Assembly: GCA_009193035.1 (NCBI GenBank)
Contig: SWDT01000163.1
Span: forward strand, 186,001-250,000
Reading direction: 5' to 3'
DNA length: 64,000 bases
Source of the DNA: Halicephalobus mephisto
Taxonomy: Eukaryota > Nematoda > Chromadorea > Rhabditida > Panagrolaimidae
The position numbers and the translations under genes are program-made. This document shows, one piece after another, positions 35,800 to 47,365 of the stretch (positions are counted from its first letter, which is position 1; the number at the start of each line of letters is the position of its first letter). The notes beneath the pieces are model-generated. The model made no database searches. It was given only the letters and a program-made list of their open reading frames with translations, and was not told the origin of the DNA.

Positions 35800-38525
35800 T
35801 TCCAGAATTAATGTATGTGCTTAGATTTAGAAACACTGAAAATCAACCTTTCTTAAACAATATAAAACTAACCGCAAAATTTGTATTAAGAAATAATCTT
35901 TTAGGTACACGAGGACGGAAAGAGTGATGAATACATCTTAAATAGATAAAATGTGATGAAGATAAATCATTGAGGCCAAATAGAAAAAGAACTATCTGGA
36001 AAAGACCTCACATAATTCGCAGTAGATAAGAGAAAACGTGTGTCATCTAGTAATAAATAAAAAATTACCCTAAAATACACCTATATTAAATAAAAAAAAC
36101 TAATTATTCCCAAAAAATCAAAATTGATTTCTGGAATCATGTACAAGATCAAAAAAGTTTTCTTCGCTAGTCAACAATGTTTTTAATGTCTGACAGAACG
36201 TCTTTCACTGGTATTTGTGTGAGAATATAACATTACTGAATTCTCCTTATAGAAGAAGTGATGGTCTTGATGCAACAAATTTGACTGGTTTTGAGTACTA
36301 TTAAGAATTGATTAAAACAGGACGTCTAAATTAATAGAGACAATTCATCTTATTTACGAGAATTGAACTGCGTTATCCTTCTGTAACTAGTTAAATCAAA
36401 TTATGGTCTTTTATTTTCAGTCTATGAAGGGCCATATAAGAAAATAGATTAGTAATACGAATAATCTATTTTCAAAATCGAGTCTGATCCAACCACGCAG
36501 CTGTTCGAAATGTTTTTTCTGGAAAAATCAGTTCATAAAACTTTATAAAAATACACACTGAAAGTGTTTCCTAGTACATTTCATCTTGCACCCAAAATGA
36601 ACTATTGTATGGGAAAGAATATCGCTAGTAGAAATTAAGAATTCACTTTCAGAATTAGTGTCCAGTTTTTTAAATTTGCATTTCAACTGTGAGTTAAAAA
36701 TAAATATTCTTTTTGATTCTATTTCCTAGTTGATTTCTACTGTCTTTTATCATTACACCTTGATGTTTATTGCGGAATAATTTTTTTCAATATGGGCATG
36801 ATTTTATTGAAGAATTTACAAACGGTAGAAAGACATCTAAACAATTATGAAGAGTCTTAACCGTTCTAAATCTTCAATTCGACATTTTTGTATCGAACAG
36901 GATCAAGAAAGAGCAAATGAAGTCCTTAAAACCTGTCTGACAAAAAAAGTTAATAATTCAACCTTCTGCCAATTCCAAATGGATGTATCGGAAAATTGAA
37001 TAATCTTATAGTGTTCATGTAATTGTAAAGACTGTCAAATGCATGTCCAATGATGTTCACGGATTCATATGATGAAAATAAAAAAGAAATACTGAATGAC
37101 TTCTTATTAAATCCAGCAAAGATTGAATTTTCAAAGAATCAGCATGAATCGAGACTAGAAAATAAATTGGGGAGGTGAAATTGCAATGAATTCATTTCTG
37201 ATTTTCTAGTTCATTTTTTGAGAAAAGTACAATGTCGATGATTATAACAAACATAATCATTTTCCACATAATTGCCGCAAAGACTCAAATATCTCCGTAA
37301 ATGAATTTTCGGGGGACGTTTCTTTGTGATTTGAATAAAATTTTCTAATTTTGAAAGTTTGACATTCCTTTTATTTCTGATTGAAGGAAAAATCAAAATT
37401 ACCAAATAGTATGGAAGATTAAAGTACTTTAATTTTTTTAAAAAAGAATCAATTTATATTTTGGCAAGATAAAACTTTAGTTCGTACTAGTGAGCACAGA
37501 TTCATTAGGTTTTAAAAGCACAATATCTGAATTCTTGATGAACAGCAGTTTCTCTCGATCTCAATTCTATAGGGAACCCATTTGGCATGCTAACTAGATA
37601 TGTCTTCAAGTATAGTTGTTAATTCAATTGCACCACAGAATTAAAAACATTTCAATTTATACCTAGTATAAGATTTGCCAAAACTCCAGTAATTTTCATA
37701 CTCCATCAAGTGTTTCAAACTATTGGAAAACATGGAAGATATTTCCACTATTAAATTTTCTCTTAATGCAAATTTAAACAAAAATGCTGTAGTAGTGTAT
37801 TTTTTTAGTCTTTAGCAATAAAATATCTAAAATTTGAATCGTTGCCCTTAACACTTGAGAGTTGAAGTGTAACATATGTTACATTTTGTAGTCATTTGAA
37901 TTCTGAATCGAATAGTATATAACATTCCAGGATTTGGTTGGTTTCTACTTATGAAATTGTTTTTTGCAAATTTTTTTGCAATCATATTCGAAAAATGATC
38001 ACCCCTTAATTTATAAGAGCTGTAGATGGGTCCTAATACCTTTATGATTACGTTCATGCAAGTGTCTCTCAAAAACAGCTGAACCATGTCTTTCTGTCCT
38101 TCTTAGAAGAAGATATGAAAAAGTGTCCTATGACCCCCAACACAGTTCATATTTGAGAAATTTCATTTATCATAACAGTTAAGGGCTGACTTCTTGAAAT
38201 GTTCTTAAGAAATACTTATTACATGATCCTATAATATCAGATCGATACCTTTTTTACTTAAATTTGGAGAAAAAAGTGATTAAATTAGTTAAAAATATCA
38301 ATGTGTCTTTAGATAAAATACAATTATTTTCTTCACTTTTAGTGCTTATCTAGTTTGTAAAAACTATGTTCATTCCATAAACATGTCAATAGGTGTTTAT
38401 TGACAACGGAAAGAAATACATTTCATTAAAAATCGAGTATCAAACTAAAACTAAAAGTAAATAAGGGCAAATTTGCCATTGGCCCTGAAGCGGTGATTCA
38501 AAAAATAAAGAATTTAGGGAATTTG
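35800..38525. other. AT-rich region without recognisable gene
   Basis: The 3' flank of the duplicated unit runs to about 36330. Beyond it there is no supported coding sequence. Short frames at 37211-37405 and 37848-38087 have no recognisable domain or splice support. Confidence 0.45.
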
Positions 38526-38603
38526 TTTAGATGGTTTAGTGGTTAAAATTAAAACTTTTAAGCCGCTTAAACTGCCGAGGTTCGATTCCCGCAGGGCACA
38601 AGG
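38526..38603 (+). other. tRNA-like element with A and B boxes (tRNA pseudogene or SINE head)
   Basis: Contains TGGTTTAGTGGTTA, an A-box-like internal promoter, and GGTTCGATTCC, a perfect B box, spaced as in a tRNA. An anticodon-like loop TTTAAG could be read as UAA (Leu-like). T-arm and acceptor stems do not pair properly, so it is not a functional tRNA. It sits directly before a minisatellite, a layout typical of a tRNA-derived SINE or a decayed tRNA. Confidence 0.5.
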
Positions 38604-38624
38604 ATTTCGAGTTGTCCCCCATGA

Positions 38625-39040
38625 ATAATAGAAATGGGGTAATATCGAAGGATAGGGTACCAGAAGGTGAGAATGGGGTAACAGAAGGCAAGGATGGGGT
38701 ACCAAGAATGAAGAATAGGGTAGTAGGTAGGGAGATTACTGTAACAAGACAGGAATACTGTAATACAAAAATAGGATACTGTAATAGGGAAAATAGGTAC
38801 GGTAATAGGCCAAGGAGTACGGTAACAAAAAGGTGTACTGTAACAGGGAAAAACAGGATACTGTAACAGGGGAAATAGGCCAAGGAATACGGTAATGAAA
38901 AGTAGGTATACTGTAACAATAAAAAAGTATACTGTAACAGGGAAAAAGAGTACTGTAGCAGGGAAAATAGGCCAAGGAGTACGGTAACAAGAAAAAGGTA
39001 TACTGTAGCAGGGAAAAAGAGTACTGTAACTAATAGGTAA
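38625..39040 (+). repeat. Degenerate minisatellite (TACTGTAACAGGGAAAA family)
   Basis: Imperfect tandem units of about 18-24 bp, with a core gTACTGTAACAGGGAAAA and variants TACGGTAACAA, separated by AGGCCAAGGAG in a higher-order pattern (about 38805, 38875 and 38965). The left part (38635-38730) has GGGGTAACAGAAGG-type units. The long minus frames over it are translations of the repeat. Confidence 0.85.
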
Positions 39041-39526
39041 AAATTAAAATTAAAAAAATGGCGTTTTCTCTGCTTCTCTGGCAGCTTTTAAATTACCTAC
39101 TTTGTTTAGCTCAGAAAATGATAAATTTCCTTGAATTTAAAGGAAAAAAATATGCATCATAGGGTAATCGGACCCGTAGATTCTGAATTTCAAGTCAGAA
39201 TTGACGGTTGATCCTCAAATATTGAAGATTTTGAATTCTAAAATATTATTTCCTATTCAATTCAGTAATTCAAAGTCTAAAAATGACTTGAATTATGACA
39301 GACAAGTCTCCGTGCGTTAACTCTATCATGGAGTTTCCTTATCTCTGTTTTACAAAGCACTAATGGATGTTTTTGAATTAGTCTAGCAAGACTCAAAGAC
39401 GAGTGAATGCGAATGCAATATTACATGTTCTGGAAACTTCATTTTCCGCGGCTGTTCAACTGGTTTATTAATGATAAATTAAAAGATCAAAATATATCAC
39501 TGTACTGCAGCCGAGATGTTTGGTTA
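39041..39526. other. Intergenic region between minisatellite and FnIII gene
   Basis: No exon recognised; AT-rich with A-runs near 39050 and 39150. Confidence 0.4.
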
Positions 39527-41697
39527 TTAATCGGAAGCTGTCTTAAGAATACTATCTCTAAGAGTGTCTGGAATGCACCAGCCGAGATTAGGATTGCTTA
39601 GTGAGGCGATACAATGCTCATCCCATCCACATCCCGTTTTGAAAGCATCGGGATTGCAAGAGATGATGTTCAAATGCTTTTCGCTGTCATCCGAACTGAC
39701 TCTCATCTCCTGGAATTGTGGAGATGGATTTCTCTTCAGATGATTGAAATAAGGATGTTCGAATGCTCGAGATTGAGATTCTGAAAAAAATTATATATAA
39801 GTGACCTTACTTCAAAAACAAACGTGAATCCGTTCGAAGCTCAAACTTTTCAACAGAACTAAAATCGAGTTCGCCGTTTGTAAGTCTGGGAATTATTTGA
39901 ACATGGTAGCGTGTTCCTGGATGAAGGTTGTGAAGGACAACGGATTTCTAAAAAGAAGAGGTCAACACAGAATTACAAGCAGCATTTACCATATTAGGGT
40001 CGGGAATATTGACTTTTCTCCACTGATCCATCGGCAAGTGCTTCCGGTCTGTATAGAGAATGACAGCACCCGCGACATTATCGGCAATACTGTGGGGATA
40101 AGTCCAGGAGATACTCACTTTCCCTGGGGCAACGTTACGGTAAGCGAGGGAGTTGGCTTGTCTCGATTCTACTCCACGTGGAAAATTATCTAAAAAAATA
40201 TAAAAGCGATAAACCGATAAAACTACCTATAGTCTTGAATCTGTAGATCGAAGGAGCTTGGATTATCTGTCCATTATTCTTCCTAACATTGATCTTCACA
40301 TAATAGACAGTCGACGTTTTGAGGTCATTGATGGAAAGGGACGCTTCTTTTCCGTCGAGTTTTATATATCTCCATGTATGTTCAGGAGCGTCCTTGTTGT
40401 CAGAAATGTAGACATCATAACCAGCAATGGAATCGAGTTGAACATGACTAAAACCTATGTAAATTACGGTAACCAAATAAAAACAAACGGTTCTAGAATC
40501 CACTGAAGACGAACAACGTTGCTTTCACTAGAGGAGTAAATGACATCTACTTTGCTGATTGGGTTCACTGCTACTTTCGGAGTTTTGAATTTGAACTCTC
40601 CACTTTCCGTCTCCAAGTTGTTTGCAAGGAAGGTTTTAATTTTCAAAACGTATTCTGTATCGCTTTGAAGATCATTCAAAGTTGTGGAGGGATGATTTCC
40701 ATTAAAGGAAATTTTGTTGAATTTGTAAGCACCCACAGGAGCATATTCGACTTGGTACTCTGGAATTGTCTCATCAAAGGAGTCACTTGGATCTCAACAA
40801 ACCTCGGATTTTACCAATCATTTCAGGCGGGACTTCCCAAGTGAGATTTACAGTCCCTCTGCCATCGGCTCTGAATTGACTCGAAATAATCAAATTGCCA
40901 ACTTCGAAATACTCGTCTTCTGAAACTCCTATTTAGGCTTTTTATTAAAATATTCCAAACCTTTGGGCATGCTAATTTCAACAATGGCGGCTGTGGATGA
41001 AATTTGTTCGGGACTTTTGGCACTTCTGATTGTCATTTCATATCTTTCTCCAGGGATGAGATCATCGAGAATGAAATTAGTAGCTTCTATTTTTATCTGT
41101 TGCCTCATTTGGTTCTCTCCGGAATTCTGGGTCAATTGTTTCACATTTACAATGTAATAGACCCCAGGAACGTTGTTATACGGTTGCCATTCTAACTTGA
41201 CAGTATTCGGTCCAAGAACATTTGCAGCGAAATTCAAAGGTGGCATTAAATCTCCCTCTTCGATGAGAACTCCGCCGACATTTAGTCTCTTCGAGAAGGA
41301 GATTAGTAATTGCTGACTCCAATCTTCGATTACTTGTCCTCCACGCTCCACTTTCACTTGGACCTCAAGTTCATCTCCACTCTTGACATCTGGGAGATGA
41401 AGTCTGGCAGAATGATCTGCAGTTCTTGCCAATTTCCATTGGCTATCTGGGGACATGCGATTGATTAATCTGTATCTCACAACGAAATGAATATCTAAAA
41501 AGAATCATTATCAAATTTATACAGGAAAATAATTGACCGTAATTTGCAACCTGGGGTTCGTAAAAATCCCAGTCAACATAAATGGAATTTGAAGGTACGT
41601 CGAATCTCGCTCTCAGGTTCTTTACCATAGGCTCAGGTAAGCCTCTAGTGGTTACTGTAGGAATAAGTAGAGGAAGAATCAATGTCAGTAGCAACAT
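39527..41697 (-). CDS. Secreted fibronectin type III repeat protein
   Basis: About eight exons. The start gives a signal peptide (MLLLTLILPLLIPTVTTRG). Several FnIII-like modules follow, recognised by W in the B strand and Y/F/L-x-L or LxPGxxY patterns. Examples are DVPSNSIYVDWDFYEPQ near the start, NTVKLEWQPYNNVPGVYYIV with LIPGERYEM, SNVVRLQW, and VAPGKVSISWTYP with LHPGTRYHVQIIPRL. The last exon is unusual: after an Asn/Ser/Glu-rich stretch it ends with a cysteine module (SCNPDAFKTGC, then DEHCIASL, then GWCIPD) and a short tail. No transmembrane segment is seen, so the product is probably secreted or matrix-bound. It may act in adhesion or signalling; no precise orthologue is recognised. 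Confidence 0.75.
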
Positions 41698-42578
41698 TTC
41701 CAAAGGAAGTAGTCACTGACCAATCAGATGAATCAACTGACAGCAGAGTAACGTTTGTTAAATTTCAAAGTTGAAAACAAGTGCTTTAAAATTCTTATCT
41801 TGACGTTTTAAAGGACGGTTCGAGGTCAACATAGCAAAGCTTCCCGATAACGTGGCTGACCAACTGGCACTGCCACTGACACCGAAACTAATAGCCACAA
41901 GCTGAAAGTATTGCAAACATCCATTATTTGATTAATTTCATCGTTATTACGATTTTCTGAAAGTTTCTAGAATCTTCCAGAGTTTAATAGAGTTCTAAAA
42001 TCTTCGAAAATCTCGCGGAATTCTCTGAAATCTCCTGGAATCCAACGGGAACTTGTAGAATAAATCTTTGGAATTTTCGTTTTTAAAAATCTCTCGAAAT
42101 CCAGGTCAAGATGATTTCATTGCAATCCCCTTTTGTTTTTATGATAGTATGAGTACTTCGTTTATAACAGATCATTCATTGGACTAAATCATTTACTATG
42201 GTTTTTGGTTCCTATGAAGGCCCGATGAATAATTAAATTCAGGCAAAACCGAACCTGTTGAGAGGAATGAGAATTTACTAAACATCTAACCACGGGGATT
42301 GGATTCAGTCTGATGGAATTCATATTAAATTGGAATAGCTTAAAGAATGCTTGGTTAACGAATAGAACTGTGACAGCGGAACCGGATTCTTTGCTGATAG
42401 AGAGATATGTACAGATCTAATCAAGACTACAATAAGGCCCTCTAATATCAAACCAGATTGGAATAGAGGCAATAAAATGAGCAACAGTTTTAACTGAATG
42501 ATTACCGCGGAATGGAGTTCTGGTCACGGTAATAACTAAACCGGTTGAGATAATGAATGTATTTTTGGGATTTCTGAA
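41698..42578. other. Intergenic region with TTC/GAA repeat block
   Basis: Upstream region of the FnIII gene and 3' flank of mrtf. No exon recognised. The repeat block at 41950-42090 is listed separately. Confidence 0.45.
41945..42090. repeat. Degenerate TTC/GAA short-period repeat
   Basis: Contains TTTCTAGAATCTTCCAGAG, GAGTTCTAAAATCTTCG and CTCCTGGAATCC; the orientation is reversed compared with most other blocks. Confidence 0.55.
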
Positions 42579-45500
42579 TTAGACGAATGTGTCCATCGGA
42601 CGCTGAACATTGACATTGGAGGTTCCGTTGCCAAAATTACTGCCTTGTCGATCTGACACTGGAGACTGGAAGAGGTTATCAAACCACTCAACATTCTAGA
42701 AATCCGATAATTAGTTATTTAATTAAAATTCAATATCTTACTGGCTCTTGCATCTCTCCGTTGAGGACATCGTTGATGGCTTGTTCCTGATGAGGTTCAA
42801 TCGACAAGGTATCGTTTTCCATACTTGGTGGCTCGACGTCAAAGTTCTGATGTTGATCGAAGTTTGAATGTTGATAGTTGTTAACTTGGACATACTGTCC
42901 TTCCATTCTTCGAAGACTGAACATATCATTAGTTGAGTGAACGTCAGATTCACACTCAGCAGCTAGGAAATTCGCGAGTTCAACAGGGGTGTATCCAAGA
43001 ATTTCCCTTCCATCATTAGAATCGCTATTGGAAACCCCTTGCTGATCATCGCGGAGAACATCCATCAGATCGTCAAAGTCTTCATTTTTGGAGAAGTCAT
43101 ATCTTTGAGTAGCAGCAAATTCTTGATGTTGTTTGCTGAATTGAATTCTTTCTGGAGAATTCCCATTGGCGGGTTTACTATAACAATCAACATGACAAAA
43201 AGAGTTGTTTCCTTCATGAACAAAGACTGCAGTAGTACAAATTTCTTCTGGATGGTTGTATTGGATTTTATCGTCAGAATGTTGTGAAAAATCTTCATTC
43301 GTCACCAAATGGAATCCATTCAACTGAGGAACCAGGTCAGAAGAAGCGTCATTTGTAATAGATTCTTCACGGCTTGCTGTATTGGGTTCATGATTTTCGC
43401 GAGTTGCATCGATAACAGATCGGAAAATTTCTTCCATATCAATGGACGACTTTTCCCCTGTTTTAGTCGGAGGTTGTTTCTCAAAGGCCTCAGGTCGAGA
43501 CCAAATCGAACGAGATCCACTACTCTTCCTCTTATTACTTTTTGGGTTCTTTTTAGGAGTAAGTTCATTTGTTGTCTCTACGTTGTTTTTCTCAATAAAT
43601 GGAGAGGAAACGGGAGTATCATCAATTACTACAATTTGAGTAGGCCTTGGAAGCTCATTTGGGGTAGATTCGTTTTCTGTCTGATTCTGCATCTGCTGTT
43701 CTCTCGCCTGTTGGAGTTGATGATTTCGTTCCAACTGATATCGTCTTAGAAGCTGAACGATGAGTAAGGCAGTTCTTCCATCTTGTTTAATCAGCCTTAC
43801 AATGTCCTGAACAGCTTGTTCAATATGTAATTCTTCTTGTAGTTTCTGTTCAACTTGGAGTAGTTGTTGATAGTTGTTTGCTCTCGTTTGTATTGCTTGT
43901 TGTTGGGATTTATGCTGCAGAAAATGTTGAATATGCATTTTGTTGATATTCTTCATATCCAAGTTGTTGAGGATAATTTCAGCTTGAGTACATTGTTTCC
44001 CTGTTGTTTTATCCGTCCTCAGTTGGAGTTTCTTAGCAGCAATTATTAGTTTTTGCTCACGGCGAAGTTGTTCTTGAGACTTGGCTAACTCTTTTTGCAT
44101 ATCATCAATAAGACGTTGTTGTTGACGAAGGTTTTCTTCATGCTGAGCAAATGTCTTGGCTGTCACTCTAAAGCAATAAATTGTTCAGTTCTCAGTAAAA
44201 TATACAACTTACAAATTGTTATGATCAATTTCATCGAGAGAAACATCATTGTCGTCCATGTCAAGTTGATTTGGATCTTGAGCAGCATGTAAGCTCTGAG
44301 TCCCATCTTCATCAGTACTCATGAGCATCTCGATGTTATTCTGATCTGTTTGCTGAGTCATATGGACAGATGGAGTACTATGTCGACGATGAGCAACAGA
44401 TGACACCGTTTGGTCTACGGTAGACTTCCCTGCCATTGGTTGGCAATTCTGAGGTACAGTCATCATTATGGATTGTGATTTATTCAACACTGGGGAACAG
44501 AGATCAATTTGTCCATTCTTTTGCTGTGATTTCGATTTCTTCACTGTATTTGCTTCAGAAGTTGGGATTGGATTTTGAGATGCTGCAGCGATGCATCCAG
44601 CACAATTCGGAACCATGGATCTACATTCCGGGATAATCCCTGTTGTTGTTGATTTTGCAAGTGTGAACTGAAACAGTATTTTTGCAAATAATGCAATATC
44701 CAGGTTTATGGGAATTTTTGCAGTGGGCGTTAAGTTTAAACTATAAAGAATGGGATGAATGAAATGAATAAAATGAGGTGTTTGTTGCCTGAAGAACCTA
44801 TTTGTTTTCGAAAAAGTTGTCATTAATCTATTTGAATGGAACAAAAATCACGGCAATTTTGAAGCAGTTTAAACCAAGAGCTAAATGAATAGTAACAGTT
44901 GTCAAAACGCCGGAAATAACCTTGATCTCGGTTTTGGAAAATTGACCAGCAGAAAGTAATAATATTGATCAATATGTATTTTGATCTCATATAAAGAAAC
45001 TTACTTGACCACCAGAACCCATTTGAGAGAAGCTGAAAGTCGGTTCGCAGATTTTAGGTTCAGGGAAGGCGAATGACTCTCCTGAAGTCGATATTAATTG
45101 AGTTCCATTGCATTGAGCACAATTGCAAGGAACAATAGATTTCGATTGAACAGCTTGAGGAACGGTAGCAACTCCAACTACGGAACCATTAGCATCAACG
45201 AGCTTGAATAAAAGTGGATTCTCCCCTTGCGTTACTGGAGACTTATTAAGGACTTGGACAACTTTACCATTTGGAGGAATTTGAAGTACAAGAGATTTTT
45301 GAGGAATACTTGGCTGGCATTGTTGTAAGTAATCATGGATGACATCTTGAGCTGGTTGGCATGGCATTGATTGACAACTGGCAACATGTCGATGACCACA
45401 ATTATTCTGTTGATAAGTAACAAAGGAGGTAGACGTTTCAACTGAGTCCTCAGCAGCTAGATTAGCAAGAATAGCATCTTCATAAGGTCGAAGTCTCTCT

Positions 45501-47365
45501 AACAACTGAGTTTTAGATCCAGAGACTGGAAGTTGTCTTTTCTTGCATTCGTTCTTGAGATCTTGAACTTTGAAGTCAGCCAATTTGCTCTTTGGTTTCT
45601 CTGTTTCCATCGGTACAGACATAAAAGCATCCCCAGAAGCTGGAGATGCACTTCTAGAGCAGCCAGACGACAGGTGAGTGGCTTGGTTGTTAGAATTAGC
45701 TGAAGACATACTGAAGCTGCTTCTGGTGGAGTGGACACCCGTTCCATCAACAGACTGCAAAGGAGTGGAACAATTACTTGTTGAGGAACTCATTGCTGGA
45801 GTCAGAGCATTAGCTTCTGATGACGGATTCTTATGATGTTCCTCATGCCATTGAAGGAATATTTGTTGTTGCTTCAAAGTAATCTCGTAGTTGTTCTCAG
45901 ATCGAGTTTGGGAAATATGTTGGTCACCGTCAGTTTCCATTGCAGAAATAATATTATTAGGACATTCTGGGGCGTTTGAAGATCCTTCATTGAATCTTTT
46001 ATTTGCAGAAAGATTCTTCAATTTGACAACTTTACCACCATTGCTACAGTTGTTGTCATATGGCGTACTTGCCCTGTGGATCTGTTGAGATTTCTTCCGG
46101 ATTTTCGCTTTAGGACCATTACTAGTCAAATCGGGGGTCTGAGTAAGTGGAATCTGAGCTTGATTCACATCTTCAAATCGATTAGGTGCCAATTGAGTGG
46201 ATATCATTCCTATTGAATTCGAATCAGTATCCCTGGGTTCTACTGGAGTGAAAGGCAAACGGCCTTCTTGAATCGCCTGTTCCAATTCGGCATCCACCTG
46301 GAGGATTTTTCGGGTAACCAACTCAAGGGGTCCCGGTCGTTTTCTCAGCTTACTGTTGAGATTGTCCGCAAGTTTGTTTCGCTTGAGCAATTGACCGCGT
46401 ACTTGAACAAGCGGATCAATGCCGGCGTCTATAATTTAAAGTCGTAATCTTTAACAAAGAATTACTATAAACAAAGAAATGGAATTTAAAACTCGTATAT
46501 AAACGCGGGTTGCAATCCCTCGCTATCCTTCATTTTTGTCTGGCCAGGTTCACGTTACAACATGTTTTTAAGCTGGGATACGGCAAAAACTAATCTGATA
46601 AACAACCTGGACCGCAATTGCCAGTCAAAAAACGGAAGGAAACATTTGTCGGTTTTCTTGGATGGAACTTTGTTTTTCTATAGCAACCTTAAATCCAGAG
46701 TGCATGGATAAGAAAGTCCAACTTAACGATATGGTTGCAGATTGAAAACTGTGCGATGGAGTAACTTAGCAAAGTTTGCGTTTCTTGCTGACGCAGTACA
46801 TTCAATAGTCCTGAGTACTTCAGAAACAAGCTCGGAGTAAAAACCGTCAAGAAATTGTCATAAAAAATTCTTCTCCAAGATATTTAGCAAGTTTAAATGA
46901 ATAAAATTCCTACTGATCAAGAATTGATTATTTTGAATTGGATATTTCAAAGCAAACATGATGGATTTCAACATTGATCTGGATTTGAGCTCAAAATCGG
47001 ATCGGCGTTTCTTTTAAGATATGTTTGCAGCTGGATCAACGAGCTTTACGACAGCGGCAGAAAGAATGCTAAGGTATCGCGGCATCATTTTTTCGTTATT
47101 GCACTGACTTCATAATTTAAGATCGCCAAAAGCCCGCTGGCAATTGAGATTTTTGCACATATTGCAGCTCATGGCATTTTGCAAATCTCTAGTGCGTTAC
47201 TTTGGAACAGCCGGTCCATGATTTTGCAGATTTTTCGGGAAAATATTAAAACTCACTGCTGAGCAAGATACCCTGAGTTACGAGATCCCGTCTAGGAGGT
47301 CTCCTTTCGATTCGACGACGGAGAATTTCACGTTGTTGAAATCGATGGGAATCTGAGCCTTCAGC
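42579..47365 (-). CDS. mrtf: Myocardin-related transcription factor (MRTF), 5' end not found
   Basis: An SRF coactivator regulated by binding G-actin through RPEL motifs. Exon 47254-47365 encodes an RPEL2-type motif (IERRPPRRDLVTQGIL). The next, from 46434, encodes the spacer and RPEL3 (LADNLNSKLRKRPGPLELV). In the same exon is a SAP domain (LADFKVQDLKNECKKRQLPV...LLERL). A long Gln/Ser/Asn-rich region follows. A leucine-zipper-like coiled coil begins EENLRQQQRLIDDMQKEL in the exon that starts at 44166. The last exon (42579-42697) begins NVEWFDNLFQSP, recalling the C-terminal activation region. The first RPEL is missing; a candidate upstream exon at 48066-48124 has correct splice borders and ERPAVIYFLAQ, a very degenerate RPEL, but is uncertain. 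An in-frame join of the known exons supports the order. Confidence 0.88.

Noticed and set aside
38526..38603. Functional tRNA gene (Leu-like)
   Set aside because: A and B boxes are present but the T stem and acceptor stem do not pair; better called a tRNA-like element.
38514..38990. Overlapping minus-strand frames of 63-127 codons, Tyr/Leu/Pro-rich
   Set aside because: They translate the minisatellite (TACTGTAAC units) and change frame with it; no start context, splice sites or domain.
41810..41840. GGTTCGAGGTC as a tRNA B box
   Set aside because: No A box or foldable arms at tRNA spacing.
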